DNA of 6,290 nt, taken from the NCBI RefSeq assembly GCF_002896715.1, contig NZ_PGEL01000023.1, positions 261,821 to 268,110 on the forward strand. The letters run 5' to 3'. This document shows positions 1-6,290 of this stretch, in pieces (position 1 is the stretch's first letter; the number at the start of each line of letters is the position of its first letter). The position numbers and the translations under genes are program-made. The notes beneath the pieces are model-generated. The model worked only from the letters and a program-made list of their open reading frames with translations, ran no database searches and was not told the origin of the DNA. Origin of the DNA: Agrobacterium bohemicum (GTDB lineage: Bacteria; Pseudomonadota; Alphaproteobacteria; Rhizobiales; Rhizobiaceae).

Positions 1-2
1 AA

Positions 3-1163
3 TATGGCAACGTCATCGTCGATCTGGGTCGCGGTGAAGGCATCATCCGTCGTGACGAGATGATTCCTCGCGAAAACCTGCGTTACGGCGACCGCGTTCG
101 TGCCTTCGTTTACGACGTGCGCCGCGAGCAGCGTGGCCCGCAGATTTTCTTGTCGCGTACGCATCCGCAGTTCATGGTCAAGCTTTTCACCATGGAAGTG
201 CCGGAAATCTACGACGGCATCATCCAGATCAAGTCGGTTGCCCGCGACCCCGGTTCGCGCGCCAAGATCGCCGTTATCTCCAACGACAGCTCGATCGATC
301 CGGTCGGCGCTTGCGTCGGTATGCGTGGTTCGCGCGTTCAGGCTGTGGTCGGTGAGCTTCAGGGCGAAAAGATCGACATCATTCCTTGGTCACAGGATCC
401 GGCATCGTTTATCGTCAACGCCCTTCAGCCTGCTGAAGTTTCCAAAGTCGTTCTCGATGAAGAAGCCGAGCGTATCGAAGTCGTCGTGCCGGATGAACAG
501 CTTTCGCTGGCCATCGGTCGTCGCGGCCAGAACGTGCGTCTTGCTTCGCAGCTGACCGGCTGGGACATCGACATCATGACGGAAGCCGAAGAGTCCGAGC
601 GTCGTCAGAAGGAATTCAACGAACGCACCGGCATCTTCATGGAAGCGCTGGATGTGGACGAAATGGTTGGCCAGGTTCTCGCGTCCGAAGGCTTCGCGCA
701 GGTCGAGGAACTGGCCTATGTGGATCTGAGCGAAATTTCGTCCATCGACGGCTTCGATGAAGACACAGCTGTCGAAATCCAGACGCGCGCCAAGGAATAT
801 CTTGAGCGTATCGAAACCGAGATGGACGCAAAGCGCAAGGAACTCGGTGTTTCCGACGAGCTTCTCCAGATCAATGGCCTCACATCACCGATGCTGGTCG
901 CACTGGGTGAAGAAGGCGTCAAGAACATCGAAGACTTTGCAGGCTGCGCCGCCGACGATCTTGTCGGCTGGAGCGAACGCAAGGACGGCGAGACCAAGAA
1001 GTTTGAAGGCACGTTCTCCAAGCTCGACGTTTCCCGCGTAGAAGCTGAAAACATGATCGTTCAGGCTCGCCTTCTGGCCGGCTGGATCACCGCTGAAGAC
1101 CTTGCTGCCGAGCAGGAAGCAGCAGCAGCGACGCAGGAGGCGGATGCCGCCGATCAGGAATGA
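3..1163 (+). CDS. nusA: Transcription termination/antitermination protein NusA, C-terminal 386 residues (5' end outside window)
   Basis: NusA binds RNA polymerase and nascent RNA and modulates pausing, intrinsic and Rho-dependent termination and antitermination in the cytoplasm. The frame is open from the left edge, so the gene enters truncated; full rhizobial NusA is roughly 540 residues, so about 150 N-terminal residues (the polymerase-binding domain and the first part of S1) lie upstream. Counting the first visible codon as residue 1, residues 1-50 finish the S1 domain ([11 protein letters not shown], then IFLSRTHP). KH1 follows with its GMRG loop at 106-109 and KH2 with GRRG at 172-175 ([14 protein letters not shown]), the canonical RNA-binding loops. 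Residues about 210-275 and 285-365 form two helical helix-hairpin-helix-like repeats, joined by a charged helix. The tail is Ala/Glu-rich and acidic. The first internal ATG is at 60 but the reading continues upstream of it without a break. The stop TGA (1161-1163) overlaps the ylxR start. Family identity is near certain. Confidence 0.97.
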   Translation, partial: YGNVIVDLGRGEGIIRRDEMIPRENLRYGDRVRAFVYDVRREQRGPQIFLSRTHPQFMVKLFTMEVPEIYDGIIQIKSVARDPGSRAKIAVISNDSSIDPVGACVGMRGSRVQAVVGELQGEKIDIIPWSQDPASFIVNALQPAEVSKVVLDEEAERIEVVVPDEQLSLAIGRRGQNVRLASQLTGWDIDIMTEAEESERRQKEFNERTGIFMEALDVDEMVGQVLASEGFAQVEELAYVDLSEISSIDGFDEDTAVEIQTRAKEYLERIETEMDAKRKELGVSDELLQINGLTSPMLVALGEEGVKNIEDFAGCAADDLVGWSERKDGETKKFEGTFSKLDVSRVEAENMIVQARLLAGWITAEDLAAEQEAAAATQEADAADQE

Positions 1164-1852
1164 TGTCGCAAACGCATGAGCCGGACGAGCTGATCGATGA
1201 CGAGCAGTTCGAAGGCACCGCAAGCGAGCGGATGTGCATTGTGACGCGGCAGATCGGATCGCCTGATGAGCTGATCCGTTTTGTCGCAGGCCCGGACCAG
1301 ACAGTGGTTCCGGATCTGAAACGCCAATTGCCGGGGCGCGGTTGCTGGGTCAAACCCGAGCGCGCCCTGATCGAAAAGGCCATTGCGAAAAAACTCTTCG
1401 CACGCGCCTTGAAGACGGATGTGAAAGCCGGGCCGGACCTTCTGGATATGATGGACCGGTTGATGGCACAACAACTGACCGGGATGATCAGCATGGCACG
1501 CAAAGCCAGTCAGTTCATCTCCGGCGCTACGAAAGTCGATGCTTCCGTGCGATCGGGAAAGGCCATTGCGGTGTTTCACGCCACGGATGCAGCACCGGAT
1601 GGTGTGAGAAAGATAAACCAGGCCCGCAAGGCCTGGACCCTTGGCTCAGGAGCCGAGAGTGAAATACCGTCCTTTCTGCTCTTCAGTGAGCAGGAAATGG
1701 ACGGACTGATGGGCCAGAATGCTTTTATCCATGCCTGCGCGCTTGCAGGACAGGCGGGTGAAGGTGTAGTGAAGCGCGCAAAGATGCTCGAGCGGTATCG
1801 CAATGGCGATCAACCTCAAGCGGATTTAGACGCTGCCCGGACAGAACAATGA
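1160..1852 (+). CDS. ylxR: YlxR (DUF448) RNA-binding protein fused to a C-terminal L7Ae-like (YlxQ-type) domain
   Basis: This is a 230-residue predicted cytoplasmic RNA-binding protein. Residues about 22-95 match the YlxR/DUF448 fold: SERMCIVTRQ, then LIRFV, VVPDL, and the hallmark LPGRGCWV at 57-64, followed by a basic helix. Residues about 98-205 look like the ribosomal L7Ae/YlxQ fold, with the typical GMISMARKASQFISG opening, a conserved stretch reaching KAIAVFHATDAA, and a KINQARKAW helix. In Bacillus the two halves are separate neighbouring genes (ylxR, ylxQ) between nusA and infB; here they are one polypeptide, the usual alphaproteobacterial arrangement. YlxR has been reported to modulate RNase P in Bacillus; whether that holds for this fusion is unknown. 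The start ATG overlaps the nusA stop as ATGA, which suggests translational coupling. A second ATG follows at once (1163), and AGGA at 1156-1159 is too close to serve the first ATG well, so either may be used. The C-terminus (about 212-230) is polar and probably disordered. Confidence 0.93.
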   Translation: MMSQTHEPDELIDDEQFEGTASERMCIVTRQIGSPDELIRFVAGPDQTVVPDLKRQLPGRGCWVKPERALIEKAIAKKLFARALKTDVKAGPDLLDMMDRLMAQQLTGMISMARKASQFISGATKVDASVRSGKAIAVFHATDAAPDGVRKINQARKAWTLGSGAESEIPSFLLFSEQEMDGLMGQNAFIHACALAGQAGEGVVKRAKMLERYRNGDQPQADLDAARTEQ

Positions 1853-1939
1853 CGCGGTCATCGGACGATATCCGCCACCGCGTTCGGATGCAGCTAGTTA
1901 AAGACAGGGCCTGATGAATGTCATCCGGCTCTCGTCCGA
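1853..1939 (+). promoter_or_regulatory. Structured spacer between ylxR and infB with competing inverted repeats
   Basis: The 102-base gap before infB is rich in self-complementarity. Pairing A: 1852-1858 (ACGCGGT) with 1877-1883 (ACCGCGT), seven perfect pairs starting on the last base of the ylxR stop codon, with CGGA/TCCG (1862-1865 with 1871-1874) able to pair inside it. Pairing B: 1861-1868 (TCGGACGA) with 1932-1939 (TCGTCCGA), eight perfect pairs ending directly beside the infB ribosome-binding site. Pairing C: 1885-1890 (CGGATG) with 1922-1927 (CATCCG), nested inside B. A and B interleave, so they either exclude each other or form a pseudoknot. No T-run follows any of these stems, so I do not call a terminator. 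A role in infB expression is inference from position only. Confidence 0.4.
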
Positions 1940-1949
1940 AGGAACGGGA
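1940..1949 (+). promoter_or_regulatory. Ribosome binding site of infB
   Basis: The purine-rich stretch AGGAACGGGA precedes the infB ATG at 1955. AGGA (1940-1943) lies 11 bases and GGGA (1946-1949) five bases before the start, so either can act as the Shine-Dalgarno core. This supports 1955 as the start, as does the conserved N-terminal sequence that begins there. Confidence 0.6.
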
Positions 1950-1954
1950 ACGGA

Positions 1955-4699
1955 ATGACCGAGAACAACGACGACAAGACACTCAACGCACAGCCCAAGA
2001 AGACTCTCACTCTCAAGCCGAGCGGAGCGTCGACGGGAACTGTGCGTCAGGATATGGGTCGTGGTCGCACCAACGCGGTTGTCGTGGAGACACGCAAACG
2101 CCGCCCATTGCGTCCTGAAGACGAAAAGCCCATCACGCCGACAGTGTCCGCAGCGCCGCATCCTGCCCGGCCAGCAGCACCTGCTGCAACGCCTGCAGCA
2201 GCACAGCGTCCGCAGCAGCCTCAGCAGCAGCGACCTTACCAGTCCGGCAATCAGAACAACAATAACAACCAGAACCGATCTGCGCCATCTTCGCAGCCAC
2301 AGCGTCAGCCGGACCGCCCGCGTGGCGCCGTCCTGCATGACCTTTCGGCTGGCGAAATGGATGCGCGCCGTAAGGCTCTGGCAGACGCTCAGGCGCGCGA
2401 CATCGTTGAAGCCAAGCAGCGTGCCGAAGACGAAGCCCGCCGCAAGGTAGAAGACGAAGCCCGTGCAGCGGCCGAAAAGGAAGAGGCTGTACGTCGCGCC
2501 GCTGAGGAAGCCCTCGCAGCAAAGACGGCACCTGCTCCTGCTCCAGCCCCCGCCGAAATCGTACCGGCTCCTGCTGCCGCCAGAACACCTACGAGCACGG
2601 GTCGTCCCGATGCACGTCCTCAGACGACACGCACGGCACCTGCTGCCCCTGCACCAATCGACAGTGCAGGCCCACGTGGTCGCCGCGCTGGCGAAGAAGA
2701 AGATGATCGTGGCGCTCGTCGCACTGGTGTACCGGTTCGCGGCAAGATAACCGCGCCGGTTCCAGCCAAGCCTGCCGCTCGCCTCAAGACGGAAGAAGAA
2801 CGCCGCCGTGGCAAGCTGACCGTTACGTCCAACTTGGAAGAAGATGGTCAGGCCCGTGGCCGCTCGCTGTCTGCGATGCGCCGTCGCCAGGAGAAATTCC
2901 GTCGCGGCCAGATGCAGGAAACGCGCGAAAAGGTCATGCGCGAAGTTATTCTGCCTGAGACCATTACCATTCAGGAACTGTCGCAGCGCATGTCTGAACG
3001 GGCAGTCGATGTGATCAAGTATCTGATGAAGGAAGGTCAGATGATGAAGCCGGGCGACGTCATCGACGCCGATCTGGCTGAAATCATCGCTGGCGAATTC
3101 GGCCATACCGTCAAGCGTGTGTCTGAATCCGACATCGAAGAAGGCATCTTCAACGTCTCCGACGAAGATGGCGGCGGCGAACTGGTTTCGCGTCCTCCTG
3201 TCGTGACCATCATGGGTCACGTCGACCACGGCAAGACATCGCTGCTCGACGCTATCCGTCAGACCAGCGTTGTTTCAGGTGAAGCCGGTGGCATTACCCA
3301 GCATATCGGTGCCTATCAGGTCGAAAAGAATGGTCACAAGATCACTTTCATCGACACTCCCGGCCACGCTGCCTTTACGGCCATGCGTGCGCGTGGTGCA
3401 CAGGCAACCGACATCGCCATTCTGGTGGTTGCAGCCGATGACAGCGTGATGCCGCAGACGATTGAATCGATCAACCACGCGAAAGCCGCTGGTGTGCCGA
3501 TCATCGTTGCGATCAACAAGATCGACAAGCACGAAGCAAACCCTGAAAAGGTTCGCCAGCAGCTGTTGCAGCACGAAGTTTTCGTGGAATCCATGGGTGG
3601 TGAAGTTCTTGACGTGGAAGTCTCCGCCAAGAACAAGCTCAACCTCGACAAGCTTCTCGAAGCCGTTCTTCTCCAGGCCGAAATTCTCGACCTCAAGGCT
3701 AACTTGAGCCGCACGGCTGAAGGTACGGTCATCGAAGCTCAGCTTGATCGTGGCCGTGGTTCCGTTGCTACCATTCTGGTTCAGAAGGGCGTCTTGCGTC
3801 CGGGTCAGATCATCGTTGCCGGCGACCAGTGGGGCCGTGTTCGTGCCCTCGTCAATGATAAGGGTGAACACGTCAAGGAAGCTGGTCCGGCCATGCCGGT
3901 CGAGGTTCTTGGTCTCTCGGGTACACCGTCTGCCGGTGATCGCTTCGCGGTTGTTGAAAACGAAAGCCGTGCCCGCGAAATCGCAGAGTACCGTCAGCGT
4001 TTGACCCGCGATAAGGCTGTTGCCCGTCAGACCGGTCAGCGCGGCTCGCTCGAACAGATGATGACGCAGTTGCAGTCGACAGGCCGCAAGGACTTCCCTC
4101 TGCTCATCAAGGGCGACGTGCAGGGCTCCATCGAAGCCATTATCGGTTCGCTGGACAAGCTCGGCACAGACGAAGTTCGCGCTCGCATCATTCACTCGGG
4201 TGCCGGTGGCATCACCGAGTCGGATATTTCGCTCGCCGAAGCATCGAACGCGGCCATCATTGGCTTTAACGTTCGTGCCAACGTGCAGGCACGTCAGGCG
4301 GCTGAACGGGCTGGGATCGAAATTCGCTACTACAACATCATCTACGATCTGGTGGATGACGTGAAGTCGGCAATGTCGGGCCTTCTGTCTCCGGAACGTC
4401 GCGAGACCTTCCTCGGCAACGCCGAAATCCTAGAAGTCTTCAACATTACCAAGGTCGGCAAGGTTGCCGGTTGCCGTGTGGTCGAAGGCAAGGTGGAACG
4501 TGGTGCTGGCGTTCGTCTGGTGCGCGACAACGTCGTCATCCACGAAGGCAAGCTCAAGACGCTCAAGCGCTTCAAGGACGAAGTCGGCGAAGTGCCGGTT
4601 GGTCAGGAGTGCGGTATGGCGTTCGAGAACTACGAAGACATCCGTGCGGGCGATACCATCGAGTGCTTCCGCGTAGAGCACATCACCAGAACGCTCTAA
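1955..4699 (+). CDS. infB: Translation initiation factor IF-2, full length
   Basis: IF-2 is the GTPase that brings formyl-Met-tRNA to the 30S P site and promotes 50S joining. The product has 914 residues, normal for rhizobia. Residues 1-50 are the basic IF-2-associated segment ([21 protein letters not shown]). Residues 65-125 are low complexity, rich in Pro, Ala, Gln and Asn, including an Asn run at 101-105. Residues 133-190 are an Ala/Arg/Glu helical segment, probably coiled coil. Residues 190-275 are Pro/Ala-rich and disordered. The conserved IF2_N domain spans about 325-395. The G domain has all motifs: G1 GHVDHGKT at 421-428, G2 GGIT at 445-448, G3 DTPGH at 467-471, G4 NKID at 521-524, G5 SAK at 557-559; the His of DTPGH (471), the catalytic position, is present. 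Domain II spans about 590-680, domain III ([11 protein letters not shown] onward) about 700-800, and the fMet-tRNA-binding C2 domain about 815-914 ([23 protein letters not shown]). There is no frameshift or missing residue. The start is supported by the purine-rich site just upstream and by the family-typical N-terminus. Confidence 0.99.
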   Translation: MTENNDDKTLNAQPKKTLTLKPSGASTGTVRQDMGRGRTNAVVVETRKRRPLRPEDEKPITPTVSAAPHPARPAAPAATPAAAQRPQQPQQQRPYQSGNQNNNNNQNRSAPSSQPQRQPDRPRGAVLHDLSAGEMDARRKALADAQARDIVEAKQRAEDEARRKVEDEARAAAEKEEAVRRAAEEALAAKTAPAPAPAPAEIVPAPAAARTPTSTGRPDARPQTTRTAPAAPAPIDSAGPRGRRAGEEEDDRGARRTGVPVRGKITAPVPAKPAARLKTEEERRRGKLTVTSNLEEDGQARGRSLSAMRRRQEKFRRGQMQETREKVMREVILPETITIQELSQRMSERAVDVIKYLMKEGQMMKPGDVIDADLAEIIAGEFGHTVKRVSESDIEEGIFNVSDEDGGGELVSRPPVVTIMGHVDHGKTSLLDAIRQTSVVSGEAGGITQHIGAYQVEKNGHKITFIDTPGHAAFTAMRARGAQATDIAILVVAADDSVMPQTIESINHAKAAGVPIIVAINKIDKHEANPEKVRQQLLQHEVFVESMGGEVLDVEVSAKNKLNLDKLLEAVLLQAEILDLKANLSRTAEGTVIEAQLDRGRGSVATILVQKGVLRPGQIIVAGDQWGRVRALVNDKGEHVKEAGPAMPVEVLGLSGTPSAGDRFAVVENESRAREIAEYRQRLTRDKAVARQTGQRGSLEQMMTQLQSTGRKDFPLLIKGDVQGSIEAIIGSLDKLGTDEVRARIIHSGAGGITESDISLAEASNAAIIGFNVRANVQARQAAERAGIEIRYYNIIYDLVDDVKSAMSGLLSPERRETFLGNAEILEVFNITKVGKVAGCRVVEGKVERGAGVRLVRDNVVIHEGKLKTLKRFKDEVGEVPVGQECGMAFENYEDIRAGDTIECFRVEHITRTL

Positions 4700-4727
4700 G
4701 CGTTTCGCCGCAACACAAGAAAACTGT

Positions 4728-4752
4728 CGGGCGCCGGCTTAACCGGCGCTCG
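4728..4752 (+). terminator. Strong GC hairpin between infB and rbfA (possible attenuator, leaky terminator or processing site)
   Basis: Bases 4728-4737 (CGGGCGCCGG) pair with 4743-4752 (CCGGCGCTCG) over ten base pairs, one of them G-U, closing a five-base CTTAA loop. The tail CTCTGTTT (4753-4760) is T-rich but broken by C and G, so termination would be weak. The hairpin ends eight bases before the rbfA ribosome-binding site. The stem is seen directly. Its use as an intercistronic attenuator, an mRNA 3'-end stabiliser for infB, or an RNase target is inference. Confidence 0.5.
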
Positions 4753-4760
4753 CTCTGTTT

Positions 4761-4764
4761 GAGG
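4761..4764 (+). promoter_or_regulatory. Ribosome binding site that decides the rbfA start
   Basis: GAGG at 4761-4764 lies ten bases before the ATG at 4775. An in-frame TTG at 4766 would start one base after GAGG, which is too close for initiation. The ATG is therefore the better start, and it also gives the usual MAK N-terminus of rhizobial RbfA. Confidence 0.65.
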
Positions 4765-4774
4765 CTTGATAAAA

Positions 4775-5191
4775 ATGGCAAAAGTAACATCATCCGCGCC
4801 TTCGCAACGCATGCTGCGTGTTGGCGAACAGGTGCGCGCTGCGATCACACAGATTCTGCAGCGCGGAGAAGTGAACGACGATCTGATCGAAAAGACGGTG
4901 ATTTCCGTTTCGGAAGTGCGCATGTCTACCGACCTCAAGATCGCAACCGCCTATGTGACGCCGATTGGCGTTGACGACCACACCGATACGATCACGGCAT
5001 TGAACCGCCACGCCAAGTTTCTTCGCGGTCGGCTCGGCCCGAATTTGCGGCAGCTGAAATATGTGCCGGAACTGCGTTTCCGCGACGATACCAGCTTCGA
5101 CAACTACAAGAAGATAGACGCGCTTCTGCGCTCGCCGGAGGTACAGCGCGATCTGGGACCTTCAAACGATAAAGACGACGAACAGAATTGA
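4775..5191 (+). CDS. rbfA: 30S ribosome-binding factor A
   Basis: RbfA binds the immature 30S subunit near the 5' region and helix 1 of 16S rRNA and is needed for its late maturation and for growth in the cold. The product has 138 residues, within the family range (about 120-150). It is a single KH-type domain: the opening [20 protein letters not shown] helix (9-28), then [15 protein letters not shown] (41-55) and ATAYVTPIG (57-65) strands. Then come a helix of [18 protein letters not shown] (78-95), the conserved strand [18 protein letters not shown] (98-115), and an LLRS helix end. The tail (about 122-138) is Asp-rich and probably disordered. The ATG start at 4775 is chosen over the in-frame TTG at 4766 because of GAGG spacing and family alignment. 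It lies 75 bases after infB, with a GC hairpin between, and three bases before truB, so translation of truB is probably coupled to it. Identification rests on these motifs and on the gene order infB-rbfA-truB. Confidence 0.97.
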   Translation: MAKVTSSAPSQRMLRVGEQVRAAITQILQRGEVNDDLIEKTVISVSEVRMSTDLKIATAYVTPIGVDDHTDTITALNRHAKFLRGRLGPNLRQLKYVPELRFRDDTSFDNYKKIDALLRSPEVQRDLGPSNDKDDEQN

Positions 5192-5194
5192 AGC

Positions 5195-6142
5195 ATGTCC
5201 AAACCACGTAAACAGCAGAACCGCAAACCCAAGGGACGGCCGATTTCTGGCTGGATCATTCTCGATAAGCCTTTTGATTTCGGCTCGACCGAAGCCGTCT
5301 CCAAGATAAAATGGCTGTTCAACGCCCAGAAGGCCGGTCACGCTGGTACGCTTGATCCCTTGGCCTCCGGCATGCTGCCGATTGCGCTGGGTGATGCCAC
5401 CAAGACCGTTCCTTATGTCATGGACGGCCGTAAAATCTATGAGTTCACCGTGACCTGGGGCGAAGAACGCACCACCGACGATATGGAAGGCGATGTTCTG
5501 AACTCGTCAACCAACCGTCCCGATGAACAGGCTATCCGAGATTTGCTGCCCAACTACACCGGCACCATCTTTCAGACACCACCACAGTTTTCAGCCATCA
5601 AGATAGCTGGTGAACGCGCTTACGATCTTGCTCGCAGTGGTGAAGCGGTCGAAATCCCAGCCCGCGAAGTTGAAATTCACCGGATTACTCTCCTCGCCTG
5701 CCCAGATGCAGACACTGCGCATTTCGAAGTAGAATGCGGCAAAGGCACATATGTCCGTGCATTGGCACGCGATCTTGGGCGTGACCTGGACTGCTACGGC
5801 TTCATTTCACAGCTTCGCCGTTCGATGGTTGCGCCCTTCGCAGAGGACGCGATGGTGCCACTCGAAAAGCTCGTCGAGTTCGAAGCCATCGAAGACCGCG
5901 ACGAGAGACTGGCGGCGCTTGATGCCTATCTGATCGATACGTCGGAAGCATTGTCTTCCCTGCCCCACCTCATCATCAACGATGATCAGGCACATCGCCT
6001 GAAAATGGGCAATCCGATCCTGTTGCGTGGCCGCGATGCACCGACACAGGAGACGGATGCCTATGCCACGGCGCGCGGTAAGCTGGTTGCCATCGGTGAC
6101 ATCGCAGAAGGCGAATTCCGTCCCAAACGCGTTTTCGGCTAG
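5195..6142 (+). CDS. truB: tRNA pseudouridine(55) synthase TruB
   Basis: TruB isomerises uridine 55 in the T-loop of elongator tRNAs to pseudouridine and also acts as a tRNA folding chaperone. The 315-residue length is typical. The N-terminus (1-16) is very basic ([14 protein letters not shown]) and probably touches RNA. Motif I is [17 protein letters not shown] at 19-35. The catalytic aspartate is D54 in [13 protein letters not shown] (48-60). The tyrosine of KIYEF (Y82) fits the base-stacking tyrosine of the family, and R188 in [14 protein letters not shown] fits the conserved active-site arginine. [21 protein letters not shown] (127-147) is the other family block. The C-terminal about 60 residues (HRLKMGNP to EFRPKRVFG) form the short TruB C-terminal/PUA-like domain. 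The gene starts three bases after the rbfA stop with no clear Shine-Dalgarno sequence, which suggests translation coupled to rbfA. Nothing is missing or broken. Confidence 0.98.
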   Translation: MSKPRKQQNRKPKGRPISGWIILDKPFDFGSTEAVSKIKWLFNAQKAGHAGTLDPLASGMLPIALGDATKTVPYVMDGRKIYEFTVTWGEERTTDDMEGDVLNSSTNRPDEQAIRDLLPNYTGTIFQTPPQFSAIKIAGERAYDLARSGEAVEIPAREVEIHRITLLACPDADTAHFEVECGKGTYVRALARDLGRDLDCYGFISQLRRSMVAPFAEDAMVPLEKLVEFEAIEDRDERLAALDAYLIDTSEALSSLPHLIINDDQAHRLKMGNPILLRGRDAPTQETDAYATARGKLVAIGDIAEGEFRPKRVFG

Positions 6143-6164
6143 TGTGCCGAATGCTCGATAGGCT

Positions 6165-6196
6165 GAAAGGGGCGGTGGTAATCGCCTCTTTCCTTT
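6165..6196 (+). terminator. Probable intrinsic terminator after truB
   Basis: Bases 6165-6174 (GAAAGGGGCG) pair with 6183-6192 (CGCCTCTTTC) over ten pairs, one of them G-U, around an eight-base loop (GTGGTAAT). The 3' arm and what follows (TCTTTCCTTT) are T-rich, though not a pure T-run. It begins 22 bases after the truB stop, where the end of the nusA-truB transcription unit is expected. Its efficiency cannot be judged from sequence; partial read-through into the next gene is possible. Confidence 0.65.
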
Positions 6197-6215
6197 ATAG
6201 ACCAATTGGTTTATA
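6196..6215 (+). promoter_or_regulatory. 20-base near-perfect palindrome, possible operator
   Basis: TATAGACCAATTGGTTTATA is symmetric about a perfect ten-base core (ACCAATTGGT, 6201-6210), with four more matched pairs outside a single G/T mismatch (6200 and 6211). Size and symmetry fit a binding site for a dimeric regulator such as TetR- or GntR-family proteins. No regulator gene is in the window, and I find no convincing -35/-10 pair around it. As RNA it could also form an eight-pair hairpin with an AAUU loop, making it an alternative second terminator stem, but no T-run follows. The symmetry is certain; the function is inference. Confidence 0.4.
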
Positions 6216-6290
6216 GGCAGCGGCAGCTTGGGCAGCGCCCGCGCTAATGAATGGCCAGTGCTGGACGACATCCCGGTGCTTGGCGTCCTG
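6216..6290 (+). other. Non-coding stretch at the right edge, possibly the start of the rpsO mRNA leader
   Basis: No convincing coding region starts here; the two ATGs near 6248-6253 lead to short frames without a ribosome-binding site. Short hairpins are possible: GGGC/GCCC (6230-6233 with 6237-6240) and GGACG/CGTCC (6263-6267 with 6284-6288). In many proteobacteria rpsO (ribosomal protein S15) follows truB and has an autoregulatory leader, so this may be the beginning of that leader. The gene itself lies beyond the window, so this rests on known gene order and the local pairing only. Confidence 0.25.

Noticed and set aside
1135..1179. AGGAGG (1135-1140) followed by an out-of-frame ATG at 1144 with an 11-codon frame overlapping the ylxR start
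   Set aside because: The purine run encodes part of the Gln/Glu/Ala tail of NusA and lies only three bases before the ATG, too close for a good start; it is probably chance, though it could help keep ribosomes near the ylxR start.
2936..2938. Internal ATG in infB (Met328) as a start for a short IF-2 form like the E. coli beta form
   Set aside because: AAAAGG lies only two bases before it and other internal ATGs (2357, 2876, 2912) have no well-spaced ribosome-binding site, so no internal start is supported.
1898..3229. 443-codon open frame on the minus strand opposite the N-terminal half of infB
   Set aside because: It is in exact codon register with infB. It stays open because infB rarely uses TTA, CTA or TCA, the codons that read as stops on the other strand. 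The translation is rich in Arg, Cys and Leu with no recognisable domain.
3275..4195. 306-codon open frame on the minus strand opposite the G domain and domain II of infB
   Set aside because: It has the same codon-register relation to infB; no family motif is seen in the translation, and IF-2 conservation fully explains the sequence.
4766..4774. In-frame TTG start for rbfA nine bases upstream of the ATG
   Set aside because: It begins one base after the GAGG ribosome-binding site, and family members begin with the MAK at 4775.
5807..6271. 154-codon minus-strand frame covering the end of truB and the intergenic region
   Set aside because: It runs through the probable terminator, the palindrome and conserved truB sequence, and shows no recognisable protein motif.

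Overview
The window is a stretch of the conserved bacterial nusA-infB transcription/translation operon, all on the + strand, in the order nusA (3' part only), ylxR (fused to an L7Ae-like domain), infB, rbfA, truB. It ends in a short non-coding stretch after truB. The organism is most likely an alphaproteobacterium of the order Rhizobiales, probably Rhizobiaceae (Rhizobium/Agrobacterium-like). This rests on the start of IF-2 (a [11 protein letters not shown] opening followed by [21 protein letters not shown] and VVVETRKRR), on the YlxR plus L7Ae fusion, and on GC-rich codon use in which TTA, CTA and TCA codons are scarce. The genus cannot be fixed from the sequence alone.

Layout: positions 3-1163 hold the C-terminal 386 residues of NusA (end of S1, both KH domains, two C-terminal helical repeats, acidic tail). 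ylxR (1160-1852) overlaps the nusA stop by ATGA. A 102-base spacer with several self-complementary segments leads to infB (1955-4699), a full-length 914-residue IF-2. A 75-base spacer with a strong GC hairpin separates infB from rbfA (4775-5191). truB (5195-6142) follows after only three bases. After truB there is a probable intrinsic terminator (6165-6196), a 20-base near-perfect palindrome (6196-6215), and about 75 bases of non-coding sequence that may be the start of the leader of the next gene. In many proteobacteria that gene is rpsO, but it is not in the window.

How the genes work together: NusA modulates RNA polymerase pausing, termination and antitermination. IF-2 places initiator tRNA on the ribosome. 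RbfA matures the 30S subunit, and TruB makes pseudouridine 55 in tRNAs. YlxR-type proteins are small RNA-binding proteins encoded with them. The tight spacing (overlap, 3-base gap) suggests one co-transcribed unit with translational coupling at nusA/ylxR and rbfA/truB. The two longer gaps carry RNA structures that could tune infB and rbfA separately.

I see no mobile element, CRISPR array, tRNA or rRNA gene, and no sign of recent transfer. This is a housekeeping region and I find no undescribed multi-gene system. The points worth a second look are small: alternative RNA pairings before infB, the hairpin before rbfA, the palindrome after truB, and the possible rpsO leader at the right edge.
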